A stretch of 8,559 bases of DNA, taken from the NCBI GenBank assembly GCA_003151895.1, contig PLYX01000168.1, positions 1 through 8,559 on the forward strand. Direction: 5' to 3'. Of this stretch, positions 1 through 5,088 are shown piece after piece. The number at the start of each line of letters is the position of its first letter. Positions within the stretch are counted from its first letter, which is position 1. Source of the stretch: Solirubrobacterales bacterium (GTDB lineage Bacteria > Actinomycetota > Thermoleophilia > Solirubrobacterales > Solirubrobacteraceae). A program made the translations under genes and the position numbers. Below the pieces are notes generated by a model. It was not told the DNA's origin. It made no database searches and was given only the letters and a program-made list of their open reading frames with translations.

Positions 1-1217
1 TCACGGGCGCCTCGGCCGTCTGCGGACTGTCCTCCAGCGCGCTGATGCTCAACCTCGCCCGTGGAGTCCAGGGAGTTGGCGGGGCGCTCATGTACGCCAC
101 CTCGCTCGCCCTGATCGCCCAGGCGTTCCACGGGCGCGACCGTGGCGTGGCGTTCGGCGTGTTCGGCGCCGTCACCGGCGCGGCCGTCGCGGTCGGCCCA
201 CTCGTGGGCGGGATCATCACCTCGGGGATCGGCTGGGAGTGGATCTTCTTCGTCAACGTTCCAATCGGCATCCTCGCCGTGATCGTGACCCTCGCGAAGG
301 CGCTCGAGTCGAGCGACCCGGGCGCCACACGTGTGGACTGGGCTGGCCTCGTGACATTCTCCGGCTCGCTGTTCCTGCTCGTGTTCGCGCTCGTGCGCGG
401 CACCGACTCGGGCTGGGGCTCGACGCAAATCGTGGCGATGCTCGTGGGCGCGACGGTTCTGTTCGCGCTGTTCCTGCTCGCGGAGCGCCTCCAGAGCAGG
501 CCGATGCTCGACCTCTCCCTGTTCCGCCGGCCGGCGTTCGCGGGCGCGAACATCGTGGGGTTCACCATGGCGGCGTCCGCTTTCTCGATGTTCCTGTACC
601 TGACCCTCTACATCCAGGACGTGCTCGGCTACACCCCCCTGCAGGCCGGCCTGCGCTTCCTGCCGACGACCTTGCTCTCGTTCGCCGTGGCGCCGCTCGC
701 CGGCAGGCTCAGCGTGCGCGTGCCGATCCGTCTCCTGCTCGGAATCGGGATGCTGCTAGTGGGCTCCGGGCTGCTCGCAATGACGGCCATCACCGCGACG
801 TCCGGCTGGACCGCGCTGATCCCCGGGTTCGTGCTGGAGGGGGCCGGCATCGGTCTGGTCAACCCGCCGCTGGCCTCGGCCGCGATCGCCGTGGCGCCGC
901 CGGCGCGCAGCGGCATGGCCTCCGGCGCCAACAACACGTTCCGCCAGGTTGGCATCGCGACCGGCATCGCCGCGCTCGGCGCCGTCTTCCAGCACGACCT
1001 CGCCCGCGGCACGCTCGCCCACCACACCTACCGCGTGGCGTTCACGGGGGCGCTCACGAACATCCTTCAGATCGCCGCGGCGATCGCGTTCGTGGGGGCG
1101 GTGTGCGCGTTCGCGCTCGTACGCTCCAAGGATTTCATCGCCTCGCACGCGCCCCTTGACGCGCACGAGCGGCAGGTCCCACCGGTCGCCGAGCCGCAGG
1201 GCGCCGGCGCTCGCTGA
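1..1217 (+). CDS. MFS drug:H+ antiporter, DHA2 (14-TM, EmrB/QacA-like) family, 5'-truncated by window edge
   Basis: Inner-membrane secondary transporter that probably exports drugs or metabolites against the proton gradient; the substrate cannot be read from the sequence. The frame is open from position 3 and the first ATG in view (45) is internal, because the upstream codons (TGASAVCGLSSSALMLN) continue the usual TM3-TM4 region. About 404 residues are present. Visible signatures are the R-x-x-Q-G-x-G-x-A motif after TM3 (LARGVQGVGGA) and the antiporter motif C in TM5 (G-x3-GA-x3-VGPLVGG, about nt 157-216), which is typical of drug/H+ antiporters. About eleven hydrophobic helices can be counted, matching TM4-TM14 of a 14-TM protein, followed by a short hydrophilic tail. 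The missing part should hold TM1-3 and the motif A loop. The next gene starts 82 bp downstream with its own promoter, so an operon is not implied. Family call is confident. Confidence 0.93.
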   Translation, partial: TGASAVCGLSSSALMLNLARGVQGVGGALMYATSLALIAQAFHGRDRGVAFGVFGAVTGAAVAVGPLVGGIITSGIGWEWIFFVNVPIGILAVIVTLAKALESSDPGATRVDWAGLVTFSGSLFLLVFALVRGTDSGWGSTQIVAMLVGATVLFALFLLAERLQSRPMLDLSLFRRPAFAGANIVGFTMAASAFSMFLYLTLYIQDVLGYTPLQAGLRFLPTTLLSFAVAPLAGRLSVRVPIRLLLGIGMLLVGSGLLAMTAITATSGWTALIPGFVLEGAGIGLVNPPLASAAIAVAPPARSGMASGANNTFRQVGIATGIAALGAVFQHDLARGTLAHHTYRVAFTGALTNILQIAAAIAFVGAVCAFALVRSKDFIASHAPLDAHERQVPPVAEPQGAGAR

Positions 1218-1257
1218 GGGCGGGCCGAGCCGCGGGGCGCCTGCGCTGTGAGATGCC

Positions 1258-1293
1258 GTCCAAGTGGACAGCGGTGCGGCACGGTACTACGCT
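1258..1293 (+). promoter_or_regulatory. Promoter of the antitoxin-like gene, with a palindrome over the -35 box
   Basis: TGGACA (1265-1270; 5 of 6 to the sigma70-type consensus), a 17-nt spacer, then TACGCT (1288-1293; TAnnnT type), followed by only 6 nt before the ATG at 1300. Transcription would begin at or within a nucleotide or two of the start codon, giving a leaderless mRNA. No Shine-Dalgarno is seen. An inverted repeat GTCCA-AG-TGGAC (1258-1269) overlaps the -35 box and could be an operator for antitoxin autoregulation. The boxes are seen directly; function is inferred. Confidence 0.6.
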
Positions 1294-1299
1294 TGACCG

Positions 1300-1581
1300 A
1301 TGCCAACCACCCGCCCGCGCCACACGATCACCGAGACACCGCCCGTGCAGGAGGCGCTTGACGAGCTGCGCTCCAAGCTCGGCGACGGCGAGCGGATCGA
1401 CTTCGCAGAGCTCGTCTCGCTCGGAGCGCGCGTGAAGGCCCGCCGGCTGAACGCCGACGACGCGGAGGCTCGCGCGGCGCGCATGCGACTGGCCGAGATG
1501 ATTCGCACTCGATCGATTCCGATCGACATCGTCGCCGCGGAAGAGGTCAAGCACCTCGGCCTCATCCCCAAATACGAGTAG
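1300..1581 (+). CDS. Antitoxin-like protein of a PIN-type TA module, now without an intact toxin
   Basis: Small 93-residue protein, Arg/Glu/Asp-rich, with no signal peptide or membrane segment. Its N-terminus (RPRHTITET-PP-VQEALDEL) follows the P-R-H-x-[IVL]-T-E-T-x2-[VIL]-x2-A-L-D pattern that I associate with actinobacterial antitoxins encoded just upstream of PIN-domain toxins. The rest is predicted mostly helical, rich in Ala and Arg. The expected role is to bind and block the PIN RNase and repress its own promoter. The TAG stop at 1579-1581 is followed 2 nt later by the ATG of a truncated PIN toxin, the usual antitoxin-toxin order, which supports the call. The start is fixed by a leaderless-type promoter ending 6 nt upstream. 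The family assignment rests on motif memory and context; antitoxin activity is inferred. Confidence 0.65.
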   Translation: MPTTRPRHTITETPPVQEALDELRSKLGDGERIDFAELVSLGARVKARRLNADDAEARAARMRLAEMIRTRSIPIDIVAAEEVKHLGLIPKYE

Positions 1582-1583
1582 CG

Positions 1584-1760
1584 ATGCTGCTGCTCGAATT
1601 CGGCCACCATCGCCTTGCGCCGCTGGACATCGTGATCGCCGCCTGTGCCGATGAGGTGGGCGCCGGCGTGCTGCACTACGACCGCGACTACGACATCCTC
1701 GCGGCCCGCACCGCACTGGATTTCAACAGCGAGTGGGTCGCGCCGCCGAGAAGCCTTTGA
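1584..1760 (+). pseudogene. C-terminal remnant of a PIN-domain (VapC-like) toxin
   Basis: A 58-codon frame that reads as the last third of a PIN ribonuclease. It has L-D-I-V-I-A-A (catalytic Asp15), then L-H-Y-D-R-D-Y-D-I-L (acidic D33/D35/D37) and the closing E-W-V-A-P-P-R-S-L typical of these toxins. A full PIN toxin is about 130-140 residues. Here the first ~75-80 residues are absent, including the V-D-T-S motif with the first metal-binding Asp and the mid-domain Glu. It aligns with residues from about 82 to the end of the intact VapC encoded at 1834-2247. The ATG lies 2 nt after the antitoxin stop, so a short peptide could still be made, but it lacks half of the active site and should be inactive. 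The deletion appears to have removed the 5' part of the toxin gene and joined the rest just after the antitoxin. Confidence 0.8.
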
Positions 1761-1766
1761 GGCTCC

Positions 1767-1824
1767 CTGGAACCTGACACCATGGACTCGCGCAGTTCCA
1801 GAGCGGGGTGCTCTGGCGCAGGTT
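1767..1824. terminator. Cluster of inverted repeats between convergent toxin genes, possible bidirectional terminator
   Basis: A perfect 7-bp stem with a 5-nt loop (CCAGAGC 1798-1804, GGGGT, GCTCTGG 1810-1816) sits between the convergent ends of the PIN remnant and vapC. An outer pair AACCTG (1771-1776) / CAGGTT (1819-1824) can enclose it, and a competing arm pair CTGGAAC (1767-1773) / GTTCCAG (1795-1801) overlaps it. No U-tract follows on either strand, so intrinsic termination is uncertain. The repeats are seen directly; function is inferred. Confidence 0.4.
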
Positions 1825-1833
1825 GACGCACCG

Positions 1834-2247
1834 TCAGTCGACCGAGCCCGGCGGAACCACCCACTCGCAAGGCTGTCCGGTGACGGAGGCGATCATGTCG
1901 AAGTCGGCGTCGTAGTGCAGCATGGTGAGACCGCAAGCCTCGGCCGCGGCGGCGATGAGCAGATCAGGGACCTTGCGGCCGCGCTGGTGCTTTGCGGCGA
2001 GCAGCCGCTGCACCTGCTTTGCGCGACGTACGTGCTCAGCGGTGCTCTGCACCAGCTCAAACGCCTCCACCCCGTCGGCCAAGCGATCCCACTCGGCGGC
2101 GTTGCGCGCTGAGAAGCCGATCTCCAGGTCGCTGATGCCCGCTCGGGCGAACTCCCCCCTCTGCGCCCCTGACTCGATCGCCTCTCGGATCGCCGGCTCG
2201 CCCAGGCGCGTGAGGACACTCGTATCGACCAGGTGGGTCAGCGCCAT
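1834..2247 (-). CDS. vapC: Type II toxin VapC, PIN-domain ribonuclease
   Basis: A 137-residue PIN-domain toxin. The family consists of Mg2+/Mn2+-dependent ribonucleases that cut tRNA or rRNA when freed from the VapB antitoxin. All expected acidic residues are visible: D8 in the N-terminal L-V-D-T-S motif, E42 (S-D-L-E-I-G-F), D95 (P-D-L-L-I-A-A), and D113/D115/D117 (L-H-Y-D-A-D-F-D). Length and the C-terminal E-W-V-V-P-P-G-S are normal for the family, so it looks complete and active. The ATG (2247-2245) overlaps the end of vapB by 10 nt, implying translational coupling. I see only a weak purine-rich stretch and no good independent ribosome binding site. Expression is probably controlled with vapB from the promoter around 2443-2474. 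The RNA target cannot be inferred. Confidence 0.92.
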   Translation of the reverse strand: MALTHLVDTSVLTRLGEPAIREAIESGAQRGEFARAGISDLEIGFSARNAAEWDRLADGVEAFELVQSTAEHVRRAKQVQRLLAAKHQRGRKVPDLLIAAAAEACGLTMLHYDADFDMIASVTGQPCEWVVPPGSVD

Positions 2248-2432
2248 GCCTGCTCGCGCGGCGCAAGACCGGTGCGGGCGAGCGCATCCAAGCGCTTCTT
2301 GACCGTCGCGCCGCGGTCATCGGCCGCCAGACGCAGCGCGCGGTTGACCGTTTCCTTGAGCGTGCCTGCCCCGAGCCGCGCCCGCGCGTCCCGCAGAGCC
2401 TGCTCGTCTATGTCCACAAGGTGCTTGGCCAT
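2238..2432 (-). CDS. vapB: Antitoxin VapB, ribbon-helix-helix type
   Basis: A 64-residue antitoxin partnering VapC. The N-terminus (A-K-H-L-V-D-I-D-E-Q-A-L) forms the beta strand of an RHH fold; the following helices contain the family pattern L-G-x-x-T-x-K-E-T-V-N-x-A-L-R, as in VapB proteins of the DUF2191 type. The C-terminal region (K-K-R-L-D-A-L-A-R...) should wrap around the toxin. I chose ATG 2432-2430 instead of the longer open frame reaching 2567. The protein from here has the normal family length, the vapBC promoter lies immediately upstream, and the upstream extension is decayed sequence of another gene. The leader would be only a few nt. RHH dimers normally repress their own operon by binding palindromes, which fits the two AT-rich palindromes in the promoter. 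The stop lies inside the vapC start region. Confidence 0.87.
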   Translation of the reverse strand: MAKHLVDIDEQALRDARARLGAGTLKETVNRALRLAADDRGATVKKRLDALARTGLAPREQAWR

Positions 2433-2442
2433 GGCAACACTC

Positions 2443-2474
2443 AGTATATACCACCGGACGCCGATATATATCAA
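2443..2474 (-). promoter_or_regulatory. vapBC promoter with two palindromic operator candidates
   Basis: On the minus strand, TTGATA (2474-2469; 5 of 6) is separated by 18 nt from TATATA (2450-2445), which overlaps TATACT (2448-2443; 5 of 6). Transcription would start about 3-6 nt before the vapB ATG, so the leader is nearly absent. Two perfect palindromes coincide with the boxes: GTATATAC (2444-2451) and GATATATATC (2463-2472). Their centres are 20 bp apart, close to two helical turns. That geometry suits two VapB RHH dimers bound on one DNA face. The positions are seen; the regulatory role is inferred from VapBC autoregulation in general. Confidence 0.65.
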
Positions 2475-2475
2475 A

Positions 2476-2533
2476 CGCCGGCCCTTGGTGGTCAGTGACC
2501 AGGCGTTGGGGCTCACCCTTGGCGATGGCGAGG
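2476..2533 (-). pseudogene. Decayed fragment of a winged-helix regulator 3' end
   Basis: Read on the minus strand, this stretch encodes A-K-G-E-P then, after a 1-nt frameshift in a run of C, N-A-W-S-L-T-T-K-G-R-R-L. The same peptide occurs near the C-terminus of the regulator at 4056-5087 (T-K-G-E-P-N-A-W-S-L-T-A-K-G-E-R-L). At the DNA level, 2476-2522 matches 4081-4126 in 39 of 46 aligned positions with one single-base insertion, in the same orientation. No helix-turn-helix or start codon is preserved upstream. Its left end abuts the -35 box of vapBC. It could be the remains of a duplicated regulator gene or of an independent relative. Confidence 0.6.
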
Positions 2534-2536
2534 CCT

Positions 2537-2565
2537 CTCGACTGGAGTTCGCTCGACTGGAGTTC
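2537..2565. repeat. Two-copy 14-bp direct repeat, 15-bp period
   Basis: CTCGACTGGAGTTC occurs at 2537-2550 and again at 2552-2565, with one base between. Each copy ends in AGTTC, which is also the left arm of the palindrome at 2561-2578. It sits just upstream of the ATPase promoter and may carry repeated half-sites for a regulator. Confidence 0.7.
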
Positions 2566-2589
2566 ACTTAAACGAACTTATGCTAGAGT
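2561..2589 (+). promoter_or_regulatory. ATPase promoter and 18-bp palindromic operator candidate
   Basis: AGTTC-ac-TTAA-ac-GAACT (2561-2578) is an imperfect palindrome with 14 of 18 symmetric positions. A -10-like TAGAGT (2584-2589) ends 6 nt before the ATG at 2596, the TAnnnT-N6-ATG spacing of a leaderless transcript. An alternative -10 is TATGCT (2579-2584). No good -35 hexamer is seen; the expected position falls within the palindrome, so a bound protein could block or activate RNA polymerase. No Shine-Dalgarno is present. Confidence 0.5.
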
Positions 2590-2595
2590 CACCCT

Positions 2596-4050
2596 ATGAA
2601 CAGACGAGGATTCGTCGGCCGCGAGGCCGAGCTGGCCCGGTTGCGCGACTGGCTCCAGCAGGCCGCGCGATCCGGGCGGGGCAGCGCGATCGCCGTTCGG
2701 GGACGCCGGGCGGTCGGGAAGTCGACTCTGATCGAAGAGTTCCTGCTGCGCGAGAGTCCTCCTCATGCCTTTTTCGCGGCATCCAAGGACCAGCCGTCAG
2801 GGGAGGCGCTCACGGGATTCCTGAGCGAGCTCGAGCGCAGCACGCTCCCGATCGCCGGCGAGCTCGCGGCCGGGGTGCGTCCAGACAGCTGGGAAGCCGC
2901 TCTGCGCATGATCGCAACGAGCTGCGAGCGGTCACCGACTGGCACGCCGGTCTGTCTGGTCATCGACGAGCTTCCCTGGCTCTCCGAGCACGAGCCGAGC
3001 ATCGAAGGGCTGCTGCAGAGCGCCTGGGATCGCCGCCTGAGCCGCCTGCCGATGCTGCTCGTGCTGATCGGCTCGGACCTGCACATGATGGAGGCGCTCG
3101 AACGCTACGACCGCCCTCTGCACGGACGGGTGCGACCCTTTGTGATCGAGCCGCTCAACCCGGCCGAGATGTCAAGCATGGTTGGCGCGGACCCGGTGAC
3201 AGCACTCGACGCTTACTGCATGCTGGGCGGCTTCCCGCAGTTGGCGCTGACGTGGCATGGCAATGACACGATGCGCCGATATCTGGGGCACGAGCTGTCT
3301 GACCCCACCTCTCCCCTGGTCGTGACGGGCGAACGGGTCATCGCCGCCGAGCTGCCTGCCCAGTCCGCGCCCCGTGCGGTCATGACCGCGATCGGCGCGG
3401 GCGAGACCGAGTTCACCAAGATCCTGGGGCGCTCGGGTGTGGGGCGAACAAGCCTCAGCGCCGCACTCAAGACGCTCGCCGAGAAGCGGATCGTCAACCG
3501 TCAGACGCCATTCGCCGGCCGCCACGAAGCCAAACTCAGCCGTTACGCGATCGCAGACCCCTACATGCGCTTCTGGCTGCGCTTCATCGGTCCCAACCTG
3601 CCGCTGATCGAACGCCGGCGCGGCGATCTAGTCGTGCAGCGCATCATGGAGAGCTGGAGCACCTTCCGCGGGCGCGCGATCGAGCCGATCGTGCGTTCCT
3701 GCATCGAGCGCATGCTCCCCGACGAGCGCTTCGGCAGCGCCAACTTCGTGAGTGCCTACTGGACGCGGACCAACGATCCCGAGGTCGACCTTGTCGGCCA
3801 CGACGACGACCTGCGTCCAAAGAGCGCCGAGTTCGTTGGATCGATCAAGTGGAGGGACACGGCGCCCTTCTCACGCGAGGATGTCGCCGAGCTGGCCGCC
3901 GTGCGCGCGCGGGTGCCGCTCACCACCAATGCGACCCTGCTCGCCGGCGTCTCCAGGAGCGGCTTCTCTCCGCAAGCCAAGCTCGACATAAAGCTCGGCC
4001 CCGACGAGTTGCTGCGCGCCTGGGCCTTGAGGGCATCGGGCACTCGTTGA
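2596..4050 (+). CDS. P-loop ATPase of the ATPase_2 + DUF234 type
   Basis: A 484-residue STAND/AAA-like ATPase. The N-terminus F-V-G-R-E-A-E-L is the usual opening of this family. Walker A is G36-R-R-A-V-G-K-S43, Walker B is V119-C-L-V-I-D-E125, and a sensor-like I-G-S-D is at 158-161; G-G-F-P-Q (211-215) is the conserved end of the ATPase lid. Residues ~255-320 look like a winged helix. Y-A-I-A-D-P-Y-M-R-F-W (317-327) is the DUF234 signature. The C-terminal part resembles a PD-(D/E)xK nuclease fold: G359-R-A-I-E363, E396-V-D398, and S416-I-K418-W. The acidic residue usually expected in the last motif (E-x-K) is Ser here, so nuclease activity is doubtful. The protein is soluble, with no signal or TM segment. 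The cellular role of this family is unknown; it is widespread in archaea and actinobacteria, often as an orphan gene in variable regions. The ATG at 2596 is supported by the leaderless-type promoter. Its stop is 5 bp from the convergent regulator stop. Confidence 0.87.
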   Translation: MNRRGFVGREAELARLRDWLQQAARSGRGSAIAVRGRRAVGKSTLIEEFLLRESPPHAFFAASKDQPSGEALTGFLSELERSTLPIAGELAAGVRPDSWEAALRMIATSCERSPTGTPVCLVIDELPWLSEHEPSIEGLLQSAWDRRLSRLPMLLVLIGSDLHMMEALERYDRPLHGRVRPFVIEPLNPAEMSSMVGADPVTALDAYCMLGGFPQLALTWHGNDTMRRYLGHELSDPTSPLVVTGERVIAAELPAQSAPRAVMTAIGAGETEFTKILGRSGVGRTSLSAALKTLAEKRIVNRQTPFAGRHEAKLSRYAIADPYMRFWLRFIGPNLPLIERRRGDLVVQRIMESWSTFRGRAIEPIVRSCIERMLPDERFGSANFVSAYWTRTNDPEVDLVGHDDDLRPKSAEFVGSIKWRDTAPFSREDVAELAAVRARVPLTTNATLLAGVSRSGFSPQAKLDIKLGPDELLRAWALRASGTR

Positions 4051-4059
4051 GCCGCTCAA
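4047..4059. repeat. 13-bp palindrome containing both convergent stop codons
   Basis: TTGAGC-C-GCTCAA is perfectly symmetric about position 4053. The ATPase stop TGA (4048-4050) and the regulator stop (4058-4056 on minus) occupy mirror positions within it. As RNA it gives at most a 5-bp stem with a 3-nt loop, too small to be a convincing terminator. Confidence 0.5.
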
Positions 4060-5087
4060 ATCCGCAGCGATCGCTCCAGGCGCTCGCCTTTGGCGGTCAG
4101 CGACCACGCGTTGGGCTCGCCCTTGGTGGCGGCGCCCGTGCGGTTGTTCTCCAGCAGGCCGAGCTTTGCGAGGCGCATCAAGAGCTTTGAGATCTGGCCC
4201 TGGTCTACGATGCCGGCGGCGTCGGCGATGGCGCGGTTGGAGCCCCCTGAATGGGTGGCGACCGCGGCGAGCACGCGGATCGTGCGGTAGGTGAGGCGCA
4301 TGTCGAGATCCTTCAATACGTCCTCAGGCGCGCGGCTGCTCCTACCGTCGAGGCTCATGTCCGGAACTGGTCGCTCGAGCTCCCTGCCGGCGGCCGCCGC
4401 TCCCCCGTAGGGCAGCACGATCGTGCTCATCAGCGGATTGGTGAGCTCGATAAGCCTTCCGGATTGCGAGCGCACCAGCCGCCCGTGCAATACGGAGAGC
4501 ACAGCGCCGACTACCCCCTCGGCCGTCAGGGGTGGTGGACCGTCGCTCTTCTTCGCTTCACCCCCGCGATGGGGAGTGTGCCCTTTGGGTATGCCCGTCA
4601 GGGTACGGCCCTCCTCCACCGCGCTTGCGATCCGCTCCACCACCTGGCGGCGGCGCTCGAGCCCCTCCGGGCCCGCCGCGAGCCACTCGACGATCAACAG
4701 GCGCGCCATCTCGGGCTGCTCGTCGAAGAATCCCAGCAGCGCCACCAGGCCCGCTCTGATCTGGCCGCGCCAGGCGTCCGGCGCGGCCTCGTACGCCGGC
4801 AGCACCCGCTCGCGGGCACGCGCCAGCGCCTCCTCGATGGCGGCCTCCAGACAATCGCGGCTGCCGTCGAAGATCTCGTAGAACGTGCGGCGCGAGACAC
4901 CGGCGCCCTGCGTCACGTTCGCGACCGTCACGTTCGCCGCGCCCTTCTGGCACGCAGCCCGCACCATCGCGTCCAGCATGCGGGCGCGCTGGATCTCCGT
5001 CATGGACCTGTACCCCGAGCCATCCCGGTCACGGCCACGACCTGTTGGCGCCACCGTGCTCGGCGGCGCGCCGCGTCCAGGCGTCAT
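4056..5087 (-). CDS. TetR-family regulator fused to a C-terminal MarR-like winged helix
   Basis: A 343-residue DNA-binding protein with two apparent DNA-binding modules. Residues ~31-78 form a TetR N-terminal domain (Q-R-A-R-M-L-D-A-M ... V-T-V-A-N-V-T ... A-G-V-S-R-R-T-F-Y-E-I-F), followed by a helical ligand/dimer region to ~225 and a linker. Residues ~262-343 form a winged helix (T-Y-R-T-I-R-V-L-A-A-V; S-N-R-A-I-A-D-A-A-G-I; Q-I-S-K-L-L-M-R-L-A-K-L-G-L-L-E-N; wing K-G-E-P-N-A-W-S-L-T). A plain TetR is about 190-220 residues, so the second module is an addition. I take ATG 5087 because similarity to TetR leaders of this lineage (S-G-Y-R-S-M-T-E-I-Q-R) begins before Met29; ATG at 5003 is the alternative. 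The start is 1 nt after the secreted-protein stop, so coupling is likely. The ligand is unknown. Confidence 0.82.
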   Translation of the reverse strand: MTPGRGAPPSTVAPTGRGRDRDGSGYRSMTEIQRARMLDAMVRAACQKGAANVTVANVTQGAGVSRRTFYEIFDGSRDCLEAAIEEALARARERVLPAYEAAPDAWRGQIRAGLVALLGFFDEQPEMARLLIVEWLAAGPEGLERRRQVVERIASAVEEGRTLTGIPKGHTPHRGGEAKKSDGPPPLTAEGVVGAVLSVLHGRLVRSQSGRLIELTNPLMSTIVLPYGGAAAAGRELERPVPDMSLDGRSSRAPEDVLKDLDMRLTYRTIRVLAAVATHSGGSNRAIADAAGIVDQGQISKLLMRLAKLGLLENNRTGAATKGEPNAWSLTAKGERLERSLRI

Positions 5088-5088
5088 G

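Noticed and set aside
1201..1257. Possible terminator after the transporter gene
   Set aside because: GGCGCC-type inverted matches are expected in such GC-rich DNA; there is no compact stem and no U-tract.
1645..2112. Plus-strand frame spanning the PIN remnant and the antisense of vapC
   Set aside because: Its translation has no toxin or antitoxin motif and crosses two better-supported genes.
2537..2565. Possible CRISPR-like repeats
   Set aside because: Only two units with a 1-nt gap and no spacers; it is a simple tandem duplication.
2433..2567. N-terminal extension of VapB to 109 residues
   Set aside because: The extension runs through the promoter boxes and a decayed regulator fragment; VapB homologues begin near the M-A-K-H start.
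2580..3266. Plus-strand 228-codon frame overlapping the ATPase gene
   Set aside because: Low-complexity Arg/Ala-rich shadow of the ATPase frame, which carries clear Walker motifs.
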